From: Nitrospira sp.
GTDB lineage: Bacteria; Nitrospirota; Nitrospiria; Nitrospirales; Nitrospiraceae
Reading direction: 5' to 3'
Length of the DNA stretch: 34,289 nt
Assembly: GCA_005116965.1 (NCBI GenBank)
Contig: SWDG01000006.1
Span: 357,574-391,862 of the forward strand
The translations under genes and the position numbers were made by a program. Below the pieces are notes generated by a model. The model had not been told where the DNA came from. It made no database searches and worked only from the letters and a program-made list of their open reading frames with translations. This document shows, in pieces, positions 22,740 through 29,892 of this stretch; position 1 is the stretch's first letter, and each line of letters starts with the position of its first letter.

Positions 22740-24431
22740 TTAGCTTGGGTTCTTGCTCCCAACGAAATAACGCCGTTTGATATCTTGTTCTGATCCTTTC
22801 TTGAAATGGGTCGGCACCCACTTGCTCCAGTCCTCATGTAGGTCCTGGGGCTTCCAAGTATTGATTGCCGCTGAACCGAATTGCTCGATGTGGCGCTTAA
22901 TTGATTCGCGAAACCGATGGTGTGCAAACACGCGCATGAATTCACCAAAGTAGATGTCCGCCACACGCCTATCGCCACGGATCAGCACCATATTTTCGTC
23001 GTTGGTGTTCACACTAGCCTCGCTGAAATTGGCGGAGCCGGTCAGGGTGATAGGTGTCGTGCCTAGTGGGTCTATGAGCATGAACTTGGTGTGTATCCAG
23101 TTCACATTGACACCGATGCCGCGCCTCTCTTGGTGCCAGCCATCGATCCAGTCCACGAAAATGTTGTTGCCCAACGCCATGCCGATATTCGGGAAATGCC
23201 GAATGCGTTCAATGTCGGCGATGGCCGCGGCGCGTGAAGACGTATTGCCTCCGTTGACGTATTTGTCCAACATGGCGAATCGTAGCACGCCATCGTTCTT
23301 GTCAAACACTGGGCGAAAGTCTTTAACAATTCCGAACGGAAAGGTCATGAATAAAGGTTTGGGGTCATTGGCCAACTCGATCCACCAGTCAAATACACCG
23401 CGACCTCGGTGCGGGGAGAAGATCGGTGTCAGCGCGTCGGACTCATCGGTTGGAGGCAAGACATTGTCGGTTTCCGCCCAGCCCTTAATGCTTTCAGCAG
23501 CGGGGTCACCTTTGAGTTGATTCCAATAGGCGAAAAACCGTTTGGCCAAGGTGCCATCGTGGAAAACGTGTCCGACATTGAGTTGGCCATACAGCGCATT
23601 GCGGCTGATATTGGTCGAACCGGTCCAGACAGAAACGGGTTTGCCGTTCTTGCTGAGTACGATGAATTTGTTGTGCATTAATTTCGCATTGACGCGTGGG
23701 AAACAAATGCTTTTGATCTGGGCATCAGCAATTGCTTGTGTGTTGGCATTGCCGGTGTCGTCATCCGATCCATGATAAATGATCGCGACATCCGCGCCTG
23801 CCTGCTTAGCCGCTTTGAATGCCGCCAACACGTCCGGCCATGGCTGTTGTTCAGGCAAGTGCAGCTCATAGATGGCGGCCCGCAAGCTATATGTGTTGTC
23901 CTTTGCCTTGGCAATGAAATCCAACAGTGCGGGAACCAGGTCGCGTCCTAGCCACGTATAGGCGGGCTCGCCGGCATCATCGAGAGTCTGGTTTGGGAAG
24001 CGCTTGGCAAAGGCTTGTGATGCGATGGCCCCTCGATTGAAGTGTACCTCATGCTTGACGCCGGCCAATGGCTCGGTGCCGATGGTGATGGTGGTCGCTG
24101 CTTTTTCCACGAGTGCAGTGGGCCTGTTGTACATGGGGATGATGCGGTAGCGATATCTGTATCCTGGTTTGGCTGTGTAGTCTGCCCACTGAAAGGCCTG
24201 AAAGGGATGCGCATGACTGCTGGCATCTTCAAATCCAGTAGAAGGGCGGATGCTGGGAAAAGTCTTATTCCCCCTGAGCCATATTGTTTCGTCTTCAGTG
24301 AGGTCGGTGCGCTGGATGGCAAAGCCCAGCAGCCCCTTCGCGTCCGACTCTTTCATGTCGAAGGCAAGAAAGATGACGTGCGTCCCGCTGATGGCCCTGA
24401 CGTTGACGAGTCCCGAGGCTGTTTTACGCAT
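22740..24431 (-). CDS. Phospholipase D-like protein with N-terminal FN3-like region
   Basis: This 563-residue protein has GGGGGAG 7 bases before the ATG. The N-terminal ~110 residues look like a fibronectin-type III fold ('GTHVIFLAFDMKES', 'GYRYRYRIIPMYN'). Two HKD half-sites follow: 'HNKFIVLS...GSTNIS' near residue 251 and 'HTKFMLID...GSANFS' near 446. The first lacks the usual Asp (Ser instead); the second is complete. The PLD superfamily includes phospholipases, nucleases and toxins, and the substrate cannot be read off here. No signal peptide or membrane segment is visible. The gene precedes the amidase by 60 bp, with the 130-residue and DUF2278 genes upstream, all with strong ribosome-binding sites. 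Confidence 0.85.
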   Translation of the reverse strand: MRKTASGLVNVRAISGTHVIFLAFDMKESDAKGLLGFAIQRTDLTEDETIWLRGNKTFPSIRPSTGFEDASSHAHPFQAFQWADYTAKPGYRYRYRIIPMYNRPTALVEKAATTITIGTEPLAGVKHEVHFNRGAIASQAFAKRFPNQTLDDAGEPAYTWLGRDLVPALLDFIAKAKDNTYSLRAAIYELHLPEQQPWPDVLAAFKAAKQAGADVAIIYHGSDDDTGNANTQAIADAQIKSICFPRVNAKLMHNKFIVLSKNGKPVSVWTGSTNISRNALYGQLNVGHVFHDGTLAKRFFAYWNQLKGDPAAESIKGWAETDNVLPPTDESDALTPIFSPHRGRGVFDWWIELANDPKPLFMTFPFGIVKDFRPVFDKNDGVLRFAMLDKYVNGGNTSSRAAAIADIERIRHFPNIGMALGNNIFVDWIDGWHQERRGIGVNVNWIHTKFMLIDPLGTTPITLTGSANFSEASVNTNDENMVLIRGDRRVADIYFGEFMRVFAHHRFRESIKRHIEQFGSAAINTWKPQDLHEDWSKWVPTHFKKGSEQDIKRRYFVGSKNPS

Positions 24432-24655
24432 GATGCTCCCCCCTCGCTGGAAGAATAAAACCGCTAAAGTAGTCTATGGCTCCCCAGGATTGCCGATATG
24501 GTGCCAGGTAAGCCCGGTTGAGATCCTGGGCAATATGTGAACCGCTCTACTATGGCAGGTTGCCATGCCCTGGTGGGCACTAAACTCCATGGCCGATTGT
24601 GCGACACTCTTTCCTACCCAATCTTCATGATGAGACCGGTTCGAGCAGCTCATGA

Positions 24656-25048
24656 TCAAGACACAATAAATTGCGCGGTTCCTCTCAGATAAACCGCAGA
24701 GTAGAGTTGTTGCGGCCCTGGTGGTGGGCCCGCAATCGTCGTGGGGGCCGTCGTGGTAATTCCGAGGACCTTAATCCGTGTCCCGCTCGATTGAGTCATC
24801 ACCGTCACAATGGGCACAATCAGGGAGAACGTCACGGTGCGCAAATCCGAAATGGTTTCCAGCGTAACCGTGACCACTTCCCCAAGGGCCGTGTCCTCGA
24901 CACGAATTTCGTCACCTCGGAAGGAAAGGCTAAACTGATCATCTCGATAACTGAGGATTGGACCTCCTAAAATATTCGTCGTTGAATACGTGACGTGAAT
25001 AGTCTTGCTGCTGAGCTCGAATAAGTTGGCGCGGGTAAAGCCTTCCAT
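24656..25048 (-). CDS. Hypothetical beta-rich protein (130 residues)
   Basis: The frame extends up to 25351, but the ATG at 25048, with GGAGG 8 bases upstream, is the likely start. The protein is nearly all predicted beta strand: 'SSKTIHVTYSTTNILG', 'DDQFSLSFRGDEIRVED', 'GEVVTVTLETISDLRTVTFS', 'IVPIVTVMTQ'. A proline-rich turn 'AGPPPGPQQLYSAVYLRG' precedes the end. It has no signal peptide, cysteines or recognisable catalytic motif. It could be a structural or binding subunit for the enzymes on either side. I do not recognise a family. Confidence 0.65.
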   Translation of the reverse strand: MEGFTRANLFELSSKTIHVTYSTTNILGGPILSYRDDQFSLSFRGDEIRVEDTALGEVVTVTLETISDLRTVTFSLIVPIVTVMTQSSGTRIKVLGITTTAPTTIAGPPPGPQQLYSAVYLRGTAQFIVS

Positions 25049-25140
25049 GATCATACCCTCCGTCGAAGAATGGTTTGTGTGTGTGCTCTCTCGGCTAGTC
25101 ACTGTGTGGACCTCCTGTTGAGAAAGCACATCGCTGTCTC

Positions 25141-26163
25141 CTAAAACACAATCGTCCAGCCTTCTTTTTGTGCCTGCTGGGTCGTATACGAAACACCGTC
25201 CACCTTTAAGCCCTTGTTGTTCAGCAGGGTAATGATTCCACCCTTGTTCCCCAATTGAACGTTCTGTGGCAAGGCGACCACAAGCGTGGCACCAGCGCCA
25301 ATAACTCCAGAGAGCGTGTGGGTCTTCTTGAGCCGATCGGCGACTTTCCACCCGGCTAGATCAATCGATTCAGGCGATGCATTAAGCAACGTAACGGTTT
25401 CCTGTTCCGGTGCGGGACCGACGGGATTCACCAGCGCGCCGACAATTCCGACGAGATGATCTGGTTCCGTCGGACTGGGCTGCGGTCCAGGCCCAGGGTT
25501 CGGCACGTCGGGACTCGCATGACCGGTGCGATCATCCGTGTGCCAGGCTTGGGATTGAAACGCCAGGAAGACCCCGACCCATTGACGGGAACCTGGAAAG
25601 GCAAACAGCAAGCCTCCATCCTGCCAAACGCCGTCGTCACTCTTAAAACGTGGAGTATTCCCCTGATTCATGTGAATGTCGTGAATGCCGTTGCCTGGGG
25701 TGAAGCCGAATATTTTGTCGGGTACACCTTCCTCCGGTCCCCAGCGTTCCCCAAACGCATAGATCAACGCATCCGGTTCAGCAATCGCGCGAGCCACATA
25801 GTGCTCAATCTGGTCACTCAAATCATTGTTCGGACCAGGGAGATTTGGTGGCAGGAGCCGCATGTCGAGACGATCGAACAGATTGCCACGAATGAAATCG
25901 AGTGCCTGCCCTCCGGGTTGACTCCGTAACGGTGTGAATCCAATGGGGAACTCCGGTAGAGGCGCTGTGATTGAGTGCTGGAAATCGTCATCGACCAAGA
26001 ACAGTAGTTCGGATGGGCTGAGTTGGGATTTCACATTCACCGCAATCCGGTACTGGACGTCACCCGCCGCCATATGAATCTGGAAATGGGGAGAACTGGC
26101 TTCGGTTTCTCGCTTGCCCCCGATAGCTTTGCCTTTGAGCACTCCGTATTGTTTTAACGGCAT
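25141..26163 (-). CDS. DUF2278 (YukJ-like) protein with C-terminal lamin-tail domain
   Basis: The 340-residue protein begins 'MPLKQYGVLKGKAIGGKRE', the standard start of DUF2278 proteins, and has the family motif 'DALIYAFGERWGPE' and 'GIHDIHMNQGN' in the middle. After a proline-rich linker ('PNPGPGPQPSPTEPDH'), residues about 238-340 form a lamin-tail domain ('VTLLNASPESIDLAGWKVAD', 'VGAGAT'-type turn, 'GGIITLLNNKGLKVDGVSY'). Lamin-tail domains are often on extracellular nucleases and surface proteins, yet no signal peptide is visible here. GGAGG lies 6 bases before the ATG. It is first in the minus-strand run leading to the PLD-like and amidase genes. The biochemical role of DUF2278 is unknown. 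Confidence 0.85.
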   Translation of the reverse strand: MPLKQYGVLKGKAIGGKRETEASSPHFQIHMAAGDVQYRIAVNVKSQLSPSELLFLVDDDFQHSITAPLPEFPIGFTPLRSQPGGQALDFIRGNLFDRLDMRLLPPNLPGPNNDLSDQIEHYVARAIAEPDALIYAFGERWGPEEGVPDKIFGFTPGNGIHDIHMNQGNTPRFKSDDGVWQDGGLLFAFPGSRQWVGVFLAFQSQAWHTDDRTGHASPDVPNPGPGPQPSPTEPDHLVGIVGALVNPVGPAPEQETVTLLNASPESIDLAGWKVADRLKKTHTLSGVIGAGATLVVALPQNVQLGNKGGIITLLNNKGLKVDGVSYTTQQAQKEGWTIVF

Positions 26164-26495
26164 GTGAGACCTCCACTGCTGTGTTGATGATCAATCGCTG
26201 AATCTACCTGGTACAGATCGCCATACACGGCAATTGCTATGCAATGAGCGGACCTCAACGGATAAGTCTTTCCATTCAGTGGATTGAGGGAGTTTCGCGG
26301 ATTTCTGGTTACGAGCGTTCGTATCCAGATTGATACGAATAGAATCGAAAGCGATACAGTGGTAACGGGGAGCGGAAAACGCTGATGGTCTGTACATCGA
26401 TGTGCGGGATTATGTGTTGATGACCTGAGGCGAGTGTAGACTTCGGGAAAGACTCTCGGTGCCTCGCCTTCCGATCAAGCATGAGGCTACTCGCA
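26164..26495. other. Upstream region of the DUF2278 gene with an 8-bp hairpin/operator
   Basis: No gene seen. TTCGTATC (26318-26325), CAGATT, GATACGAA (26332-26339) form a perfect 8-bp inverted repeat about 155 bp upstream of the DUF2278 start. It could be an operator or a hairpin. The rest separates the accessory run from integrase remnant A. Confidence 0.4.
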
Positions 26496-26636
26496 TTATA
26501 CACAGAACAAGATGTGACCCCAATCCATGCGACGGACGGGGCTATCAGAAGGCGGGCATAACCGATCAGCCGGGCTTGCCACGCCGCCTCTTCCTCGGTT
26601 GAGCACATGGGTGTAGATCATCATAGTGCTGGGAGC
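26496..26636 (-). pseudogene. Integron-type tyrosine integrase, 3' remnant (copy A)
   Basis: Minus-strand frame from about 26636 reads 'STMMIYTHVLNRGRGG' then 'VASPADRL', the C-terminal end of IntI-family integrases (typical 'TTMIYTHVLNRGxxGVrSPaDRL'), with the catalytic tyrosine kept. The usual end after 'DRL' is lost and the frame runs on to a TAA at 26496. Nothing of the integrase upstream of this tail is present. The segment 26532-26627 is repeated at 28167-28259. Confidence 0.7.
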
Positions 26637-26729
26637 ATGAAAGGGTGTTAGGCATGACCATTGATATCCAGATAGGTGAAAGCCAATACGCAGCGTCCTC
26701 TTCTACGAAGCTCATTCCACTCGAAATAG

Positions 26730-27287
26730 TTAGCTCTGATTCGTCGCCCGGAATTCTCTTTGCGCTTCAAGTTTTTTACTCAATTCTGAACGGAGCCCCA
26801 GCACTTTGTGCAACAGCCCTAGCCAAAACGCGCTTCCTAAACTCACAAGGATCCAGGTGACAAAGATTCCAGAGGTCAATTCAGCTCTCTTGCACTGCTC
26901 AAAGAATAGAATAGGTTTGTCGAGCACTGGAATTTTACAGTCCAATTCCTTTGGCGTATTTTCGCCAAACAACCCCTTAACCTCACCAAGCTCCATCATG
27001 TCATTCGCAGCCTTTTTCAGTGCTTGACCACTTTGTTCGCACGTGTTCTTAACATCCGAGCTAGTCTTACCATCTCGACATTTCAGAAACTCGTCATACG
27101 CCTTTTGAAACGCTGGGAGGTTGGTTTCGGCTATCCCAGCCAGTTGCGCGCTAAGGACTTGGTCCTTGTTTAACCGATCAAATAACTTAATCGAATCCAC
27201 TGGCCAATAGATCAAGAGTAAGGGCAAGGTGATCAGGATGCCCAGCATTTTCCCAGCGCCACTGACATCCTCTGATACGCGATCCAT
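26730..27287 (-). CDS. Two-TM membrane protein of unknown function
   Basis: The 185-residue product has a membrane helix near the N-terminus ('MLGILITLPLLLIYWPV'), an ~100-residue soluble helical domain with three or four cysteines ('FLKCRDGKTSSDVKNTCEQS', 'ELDCKIPV', 'FFEQCKR'), a second helix ('SGIFVTWILVSLGSAFWLGL') and a short basic tail. The middle is probably extracytoplasmic. The first start (27287) overlaps the AbiGi-like gene by 101 bp and an alternative ATG at 27248 by 62 bp, which is unusual and suggests tight coupling or a past frameshift. I recognise no family. As neighbour of an abortive-infection-like gene it might be a membrane partner or effector; this is inference. Confidence 0.65.
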   Translation of the reverse strand: MDRVSEDVSGAGKMLGILITLPLLLIYWPVDSIKLFDRLNKDQVLSAQLAGIAETNLPAFQKAYDEFLKCRDGKTSSDVKNTCEQSGQALKKAANDMMELGEVKGLFGENTPKELDCKIPVLDKPILFFEQCKRAELTSGIFVTWILVSLGSAFWLGLLHKVLGLRSELSKKLEAQREFRATNQS

Positions 27288-27948
27288 CTAACCACGCCAA
27301 GTCGAAAAGCACCGGCCGGCCATGACTTTGAATTCGTGAAAAACGCGGAAACTGTTCGGAGGGGCAAAAGACGAACATGAGATTTTTGTAGTTAAACCGG
27401 AGGTCGCGTGCAATTCGCCATTCGCGTTCATGAGTTGCATCGAAGCTTTCGTGGATGATGTTTACGAATGGGTGCAATTGGGCCGGGATAAAGTTGAATA
27501 TGCGTCTGGGATATCTCTCTCCAGGACAAAGGATTTTTTCCTTGAGCAGAGATTCTTGTATGTTCAAGCAAGGATTGGCTCCTTCTCCGAACAGATAGTC
27601 TCGGTCAAAGGCGACGCCATAATTCGCGCTGAACACGTCTCTGTGGGCTTTCAGCCCGGCAAGTGTGCTTTCCGTGAAGCACACCGCAAGATTATTTTGG
27701 GTGCCGTTGAAGGTCCCGGTAGCTGGATTGTAGATTTTCGAGGCAGCGGTCCCATACCACGAGGTTTGTGAGGCCATTAGCTTTGGATTTGCTGACCTGG
27801 CCGCCAGGTCTAGTATCGATTCCAAGATTTGGCGTGCTTCACGGCCGGATCGCCCGTCATTTTGTCGCACCAAATGAGTCAGTAAGAACGAACAATCCGA
27901 ACTCAGTCTTGCAAGGTCACGGGCCATTTCTGCGGTGGTCTTCGGCAC
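27187..27948 (-). CDS. AbiGi-like putative abortive-infection protein
   Basis: The 253-residue protein starts with GTG at 27948 (AGGA 7 bases upstream). Its core pattern is 'NLAVCFTESTLAGLKAHRDV', 'NYGVAFDRDYLF', then 'THEREWRIARDLRFNYKNL' and 'LMFVFCPSEQFPRF'. The run 'CFTE..(P/S)L..L..H', 'YG(I/V)xF', 'E(R/W)EWR' is what I associate with AbiGi and related DUF2971-type families of phage-resistance and unknown proteins. The catalytic function, if any, is not known. It lies, with the overlapping membrane-protein gene, between two integrase remnants, a typical setting for an acquired defence gene. Confidence 0.55.
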   Translation of the reverse strand: MPKTTAEMARDLARLSSDCSFLLTHLVRQNDGRSGREARQILESILDLAARSANPKLMASQTSWYGTAASKIYNPATGTFNGTQNNLAVCFTESTLAGLKAHRDVFSANYGVAFDRDYLFGEGANPCLNIQESLLKEKILCPGERYPRRIFNFIPAQLHPFVNIIHESFDATHEREWRIARDLRFNYKNLMFVFCPSEQFPRFSRIQSHGRPVLFDLAWLDGSRIRGCQWRWENAGHPDHLALTLDLLASGFD

Positions 27949-28005
27949 AGAGGTTCCTATGAACGCTAACCCATTAAGTGAACCGCTGAGGGTTACGCGA
28001 TGAGC

Positions 28006-28194
28006 TCAGGGTAGATCCCATTCCATCTCCGACACTTCTCTGCTGAAAATATCCGCAATATCTGTTGCTTGCCAGTCTTTGTCAAGGTGCCACGTGTCGG
28101 GATAGAGGGTGAAACCTGGCGGTACATCCAGATACTGTCTCGCGGGATATGCAACTCCAGCCCTCCACGGACGGGGCTGGTCGGAGACGCTCAA
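28006..28194 (-). CDS. Possible small protein (62 residues), doubtful
   Basis: The frame starts at a TTG that overlaps the stop of integrase remnant B and ends at 28006. The tail 'DKDWQATDIADIFSREVSEM' looks protein-like, helical and acidic, but no ribosome-binding site or family is evident. It may be the remainder of a gene fused to, or replaced by, the integrase end. Confidence 0.25.
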   Translation of the reverse strand: MSVSDQPRPWRAGVAYPARQYLDVPPGFTLYPDTWHLDKDWQATDIADIFSREVSEMEWDLP

Positions 28195-28357
28195 AACCGA
28201 TCAGCCGGGCCTGCCACGCCGCTTCCCCCTCGGTTGAGCATATGAGTGTCGATCATCGTGGCGCTAACACTTTTGTCCCGAGGCGTTCCTGGATCATCCG
28301 AATATCATAGCGGTCCTCAAGCAAATGGGTGGCAAACGAATGCCGGAAAGTGTGGAG
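28191..28357 (-). pseudogene. Integron-type tyrosine integrase, 3' remnant (copy B), frameshifted
   Basis: Minus strand from 28357 reads '[20 protein letters not shown]' then '[10 protein letters not shown]', the box II HxxR region of IntI/XerC-type recombinases, directly preceded by a TAA in frame. A frameshift near 28260 leads to '[20 protein letters not shown]' ending RF-stop at 28191. The catalytic Tyr of 'MIYTH' is Asp here. The gene is thus dead: truncated, frameshifted and missing the nucleophile. The last ~93 bp repeat at 26532-26627. Confidence 0.8.
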
Positions 28358-28388
28358 CCCTTAGAAAGCTTGTGCTTTGGTCTTTGGG

Positions 28389-28733
28389 TCACGTTCTGAG
28401 GGGGCTTGACCGCAGATTGCTTTTCGACTGCGTGATAGGTTCTGTCTTTGCCTGTCGACTAGAACGTGTTGTTGGGTGCGATGTTTGTGACTGGAGTGGA
28501 AAACATATGACGGATTCGACAGCGAGATCAATCGCGAGATCTGGCCAATGTAGGCAGCTGGGTGTGCGCTGCTCCACATTCATGAGCTTCCGCACGGAGG
28601 CGTCTTGAAACCAAGGGAACTCTTTGAAGGAAATAAAGATCTCCTGGTCTCTGGTCGCCAGCCAGATTCCGTGCTTGGAGATGTTCAGGACTTCAATTTT
28701 TGAAACATCTTTGCCTTGGGTGCTGAATTCCAT
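28389..28733 (-). CDS. DUF2442 protein with abnormal C-terminus
   Basis: The first ~77 residues match DUF2442: 'ISKHGIWLATRDQEIFISFK', 'EFPWFQDASVRKLMNVE', 'HWPDLAIDLAVESV'. The family normally ends 10-15 residues later; here the frame runs on through an unrelated basic stretch ('TSHPTTRSSRQAKTEPITQS') to 28389, toward integrase remnant B. The gene therefore looks cut near 28505 by the DNA that brought the integrase. GGGAG 7 bases before the ATG supports the start. DUF2442 genes often pair with DUF4160 genes in antitoxin-like modules; no DUF4160 is adjacent. Confidence 0.75.
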   Translation of the reverse strand: MEFSTQGKDVSKIEVLNISKHGIWLATRDQEIFISFKEFPWFQDASVRKLMNVEQRTPSCLHWPDLAIDLAVESVICFPLQSQTSHPTTRSSRQAKTEPITQSKSNLRSSPLRT

Positions 28734-28805
28734 CTGACTGCTCCCGTATGAGCGGGCTCGTTCTTTCCGTGAATGATTAGAGCGCTGAACAACGCAGCTA
28801 TCAGT

Positions 28806-29399
28806 CTATCCTGCTTTTGAAAAGCCTTCATTCCGAAGAATCTCCGCCAGATTCTGTTCATTCACATATACATCGGCCAGAAGACGATTGTAGACATCTC
28901 GACCGTGTGGCTCGATGCGAATCGAGCCACCGCGAAGGAGTTGTTCTAGCCGTTGCTTGGCTGCAGGTCCTTGTAGCTCGCTCATTTCGGGCGTGTCGAT
29001 TCCGCGAAGTCTGATCCGCTCGCCTCCGACTCGAATCGTATCACCGTCGACTACGCGCACTTGTAATGTGCTCAACACCTTCATCTCGTGCCGCGACCGA
29101 GCGCGAAGCGTAGAAAGTCGAGTCTGTTTATGTGTGGAGCCAAGTTTGTAGCGTCCTTTGGGATATCGCTGGGGTCGGCTGTCCGGCGGACGCCGAGGCC
29201 GACGCTGCTTGTAGGTGGGGAGGCGATCTGAGTCTTGTTCCTGATTCGGTGACGGATACCAGCAGAGGTCACATTGCGATTGTAGAGTCGAACCAAGATC
29301 GGACTTTGGTAAACGATCAGCATGGGCATTGGGTTCGAAGGGTATGAGAACCCCCCAGCTAATGAGTAACCAAGTCGCAATGGGCACATGCAGTTTCAT
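28806..29399 (-). CDS. Exported SNase-like (thermonuclease-fold) nuclease
   Basis: The 197-residue protein has a signal peptide (to about 'EPNAHA'), a basic, arginine- and proline-rich linker, and a C-terminal staphylococcal-nuclease-like domain: 'VRVVDGDTIRVGGERIRLRG' , 'IDTPEMSELQGPAAKQRLEQ' and 'GRDVYNRLLADVYVN'. The conserved Asp, Arg and Glu of the Ca2+-dependent nuclease site can be placed in these motifs. The domain is at the short end and finishes soon after the last strand ('AEILRNEGFSKAG'). It should act outside the cytoplasm, perhaps on extracellular DNA or RNA. A TATATA lies 8 bases before the ATG, hinting again at a short or absent leader. Confidence 0.88.
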   Translation of the reverse strand: MKLHVPIATWLLISWGVLIPFEPNAHADRLPKSDLGSTLQSQCDLCWYPSPNQEQDSDRLPTYKQRRPRRPPDSRPQRYPKGRYKLGSTHKQTRLSTLRARSRHEMKVLSTLQVRVVDGDTIRVGGERIRLRGIDTPEMSELQGPAAKQRLEQLLRGGSIRIEPHGRDVYNRLLADVYVNEQNLAEILRNEGFSKAG

Positions 29400-29441
29400 G
29401 GAATGTGTATATATGCAGGTGTTGCGCCAGGCTCTGATCGA

Positions 29442-29471
29442 TTGACAATGTTCAAAACCGCATGCTGCAAT
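29442..29471 (+). promoter_or_regulatory. Candidate promoter of the 77-residue gene
   Basis: TTGACA (29442-29447) and TGCAAT (29466-29471) with an 18-bp spacer. The gene starts 58 bp further on. The -10 matches at four of six positions. Confidence 0.4.
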
Positions 29472-29529
29472 GGGTTCGCATTTTTACAAGATACGAATGA
29501 CGCTTCACGATTCACGGAGGTTGAATGTC

Positions 29530-29763
29530 ATGGATATGATGGGACGGGTGGGGCTGGTTGAAATTCCTATATTGATCGCCCCGGATCAAAAGGCTTGGAT
29601 GGATCGCATGATTAAGGAAGGGAAAATCGCCATCCCGCCTGGCGGCACGTTGGAAAAAGGGTCGCTCTATTCGATGTTTATTCGCATGCTGCTGCATAAC
29701 GCGATGGAGGAACAGAAGCGGCAGGAGGCATTAGAGGCCGAAGACGAGGATGATGATGAGTAG
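29530..29763 (+). CDS. Small conserved-looking acidic-tailed protein (77 residues)
   Basis: The ATG at 29530 has GGAGG 9 bases upstream, better than the frame's first ATG at 29470. The product begins 'MDMMGRVGLVEIPILIAP', continues with 'QKAWMDRMIKEGKIAIPPGG' and a helix, and ends in an acidic tail 'EALEAEDEDDDE'. It has no membrane segment or signal peptide. I do not recognise the family. It converges with hemL, 129 bp away, without a clear terminator; two weak inverted pairs (tatctaaatagata, gtatcctggaagatac) lie between them. Confidence 0.65.
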   Translation: MDMMGRVGLVEIPILIAPDQKAWMDRMIKEGKIAIPPGGTLEKGSLYSMFIRMLLHNAMEEQKRQEALEAEDEDDDE

Positions 29764-29892
29764 AGGGGACTCAGATTAGGCCTCAAAGGGAAGAGCTCTC
29801 AGGTGTCAGTGCCCTGTATCTAAATAGATAACGAGTGTATCCTGGAAGATACGAATGACCAATCTGACTGGACGTCTTGGGCAGACGTTCAG

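Noticed and set aside
26645-26860. 71-codon plus-strand frame
   Set aside because: Half of it is antisense to the membrane-protein gene and it has no recognisable features beyond an acceptable start.
27961-28010. CTAACCC/GGGTTACG inverted pair as an attC site
   Set aside because: Only about 36 bp long and the right half does not fit GTTRRRY; not a credible attC.
29488-29859. 14-bp exact direct repeat AAGATACGAATGAC flanking the 77-residue gene
   Set aside because: About two exact 14-mers are expected by chance in a window of this size, and the flanks do not extend the match or form mobile-element ends.
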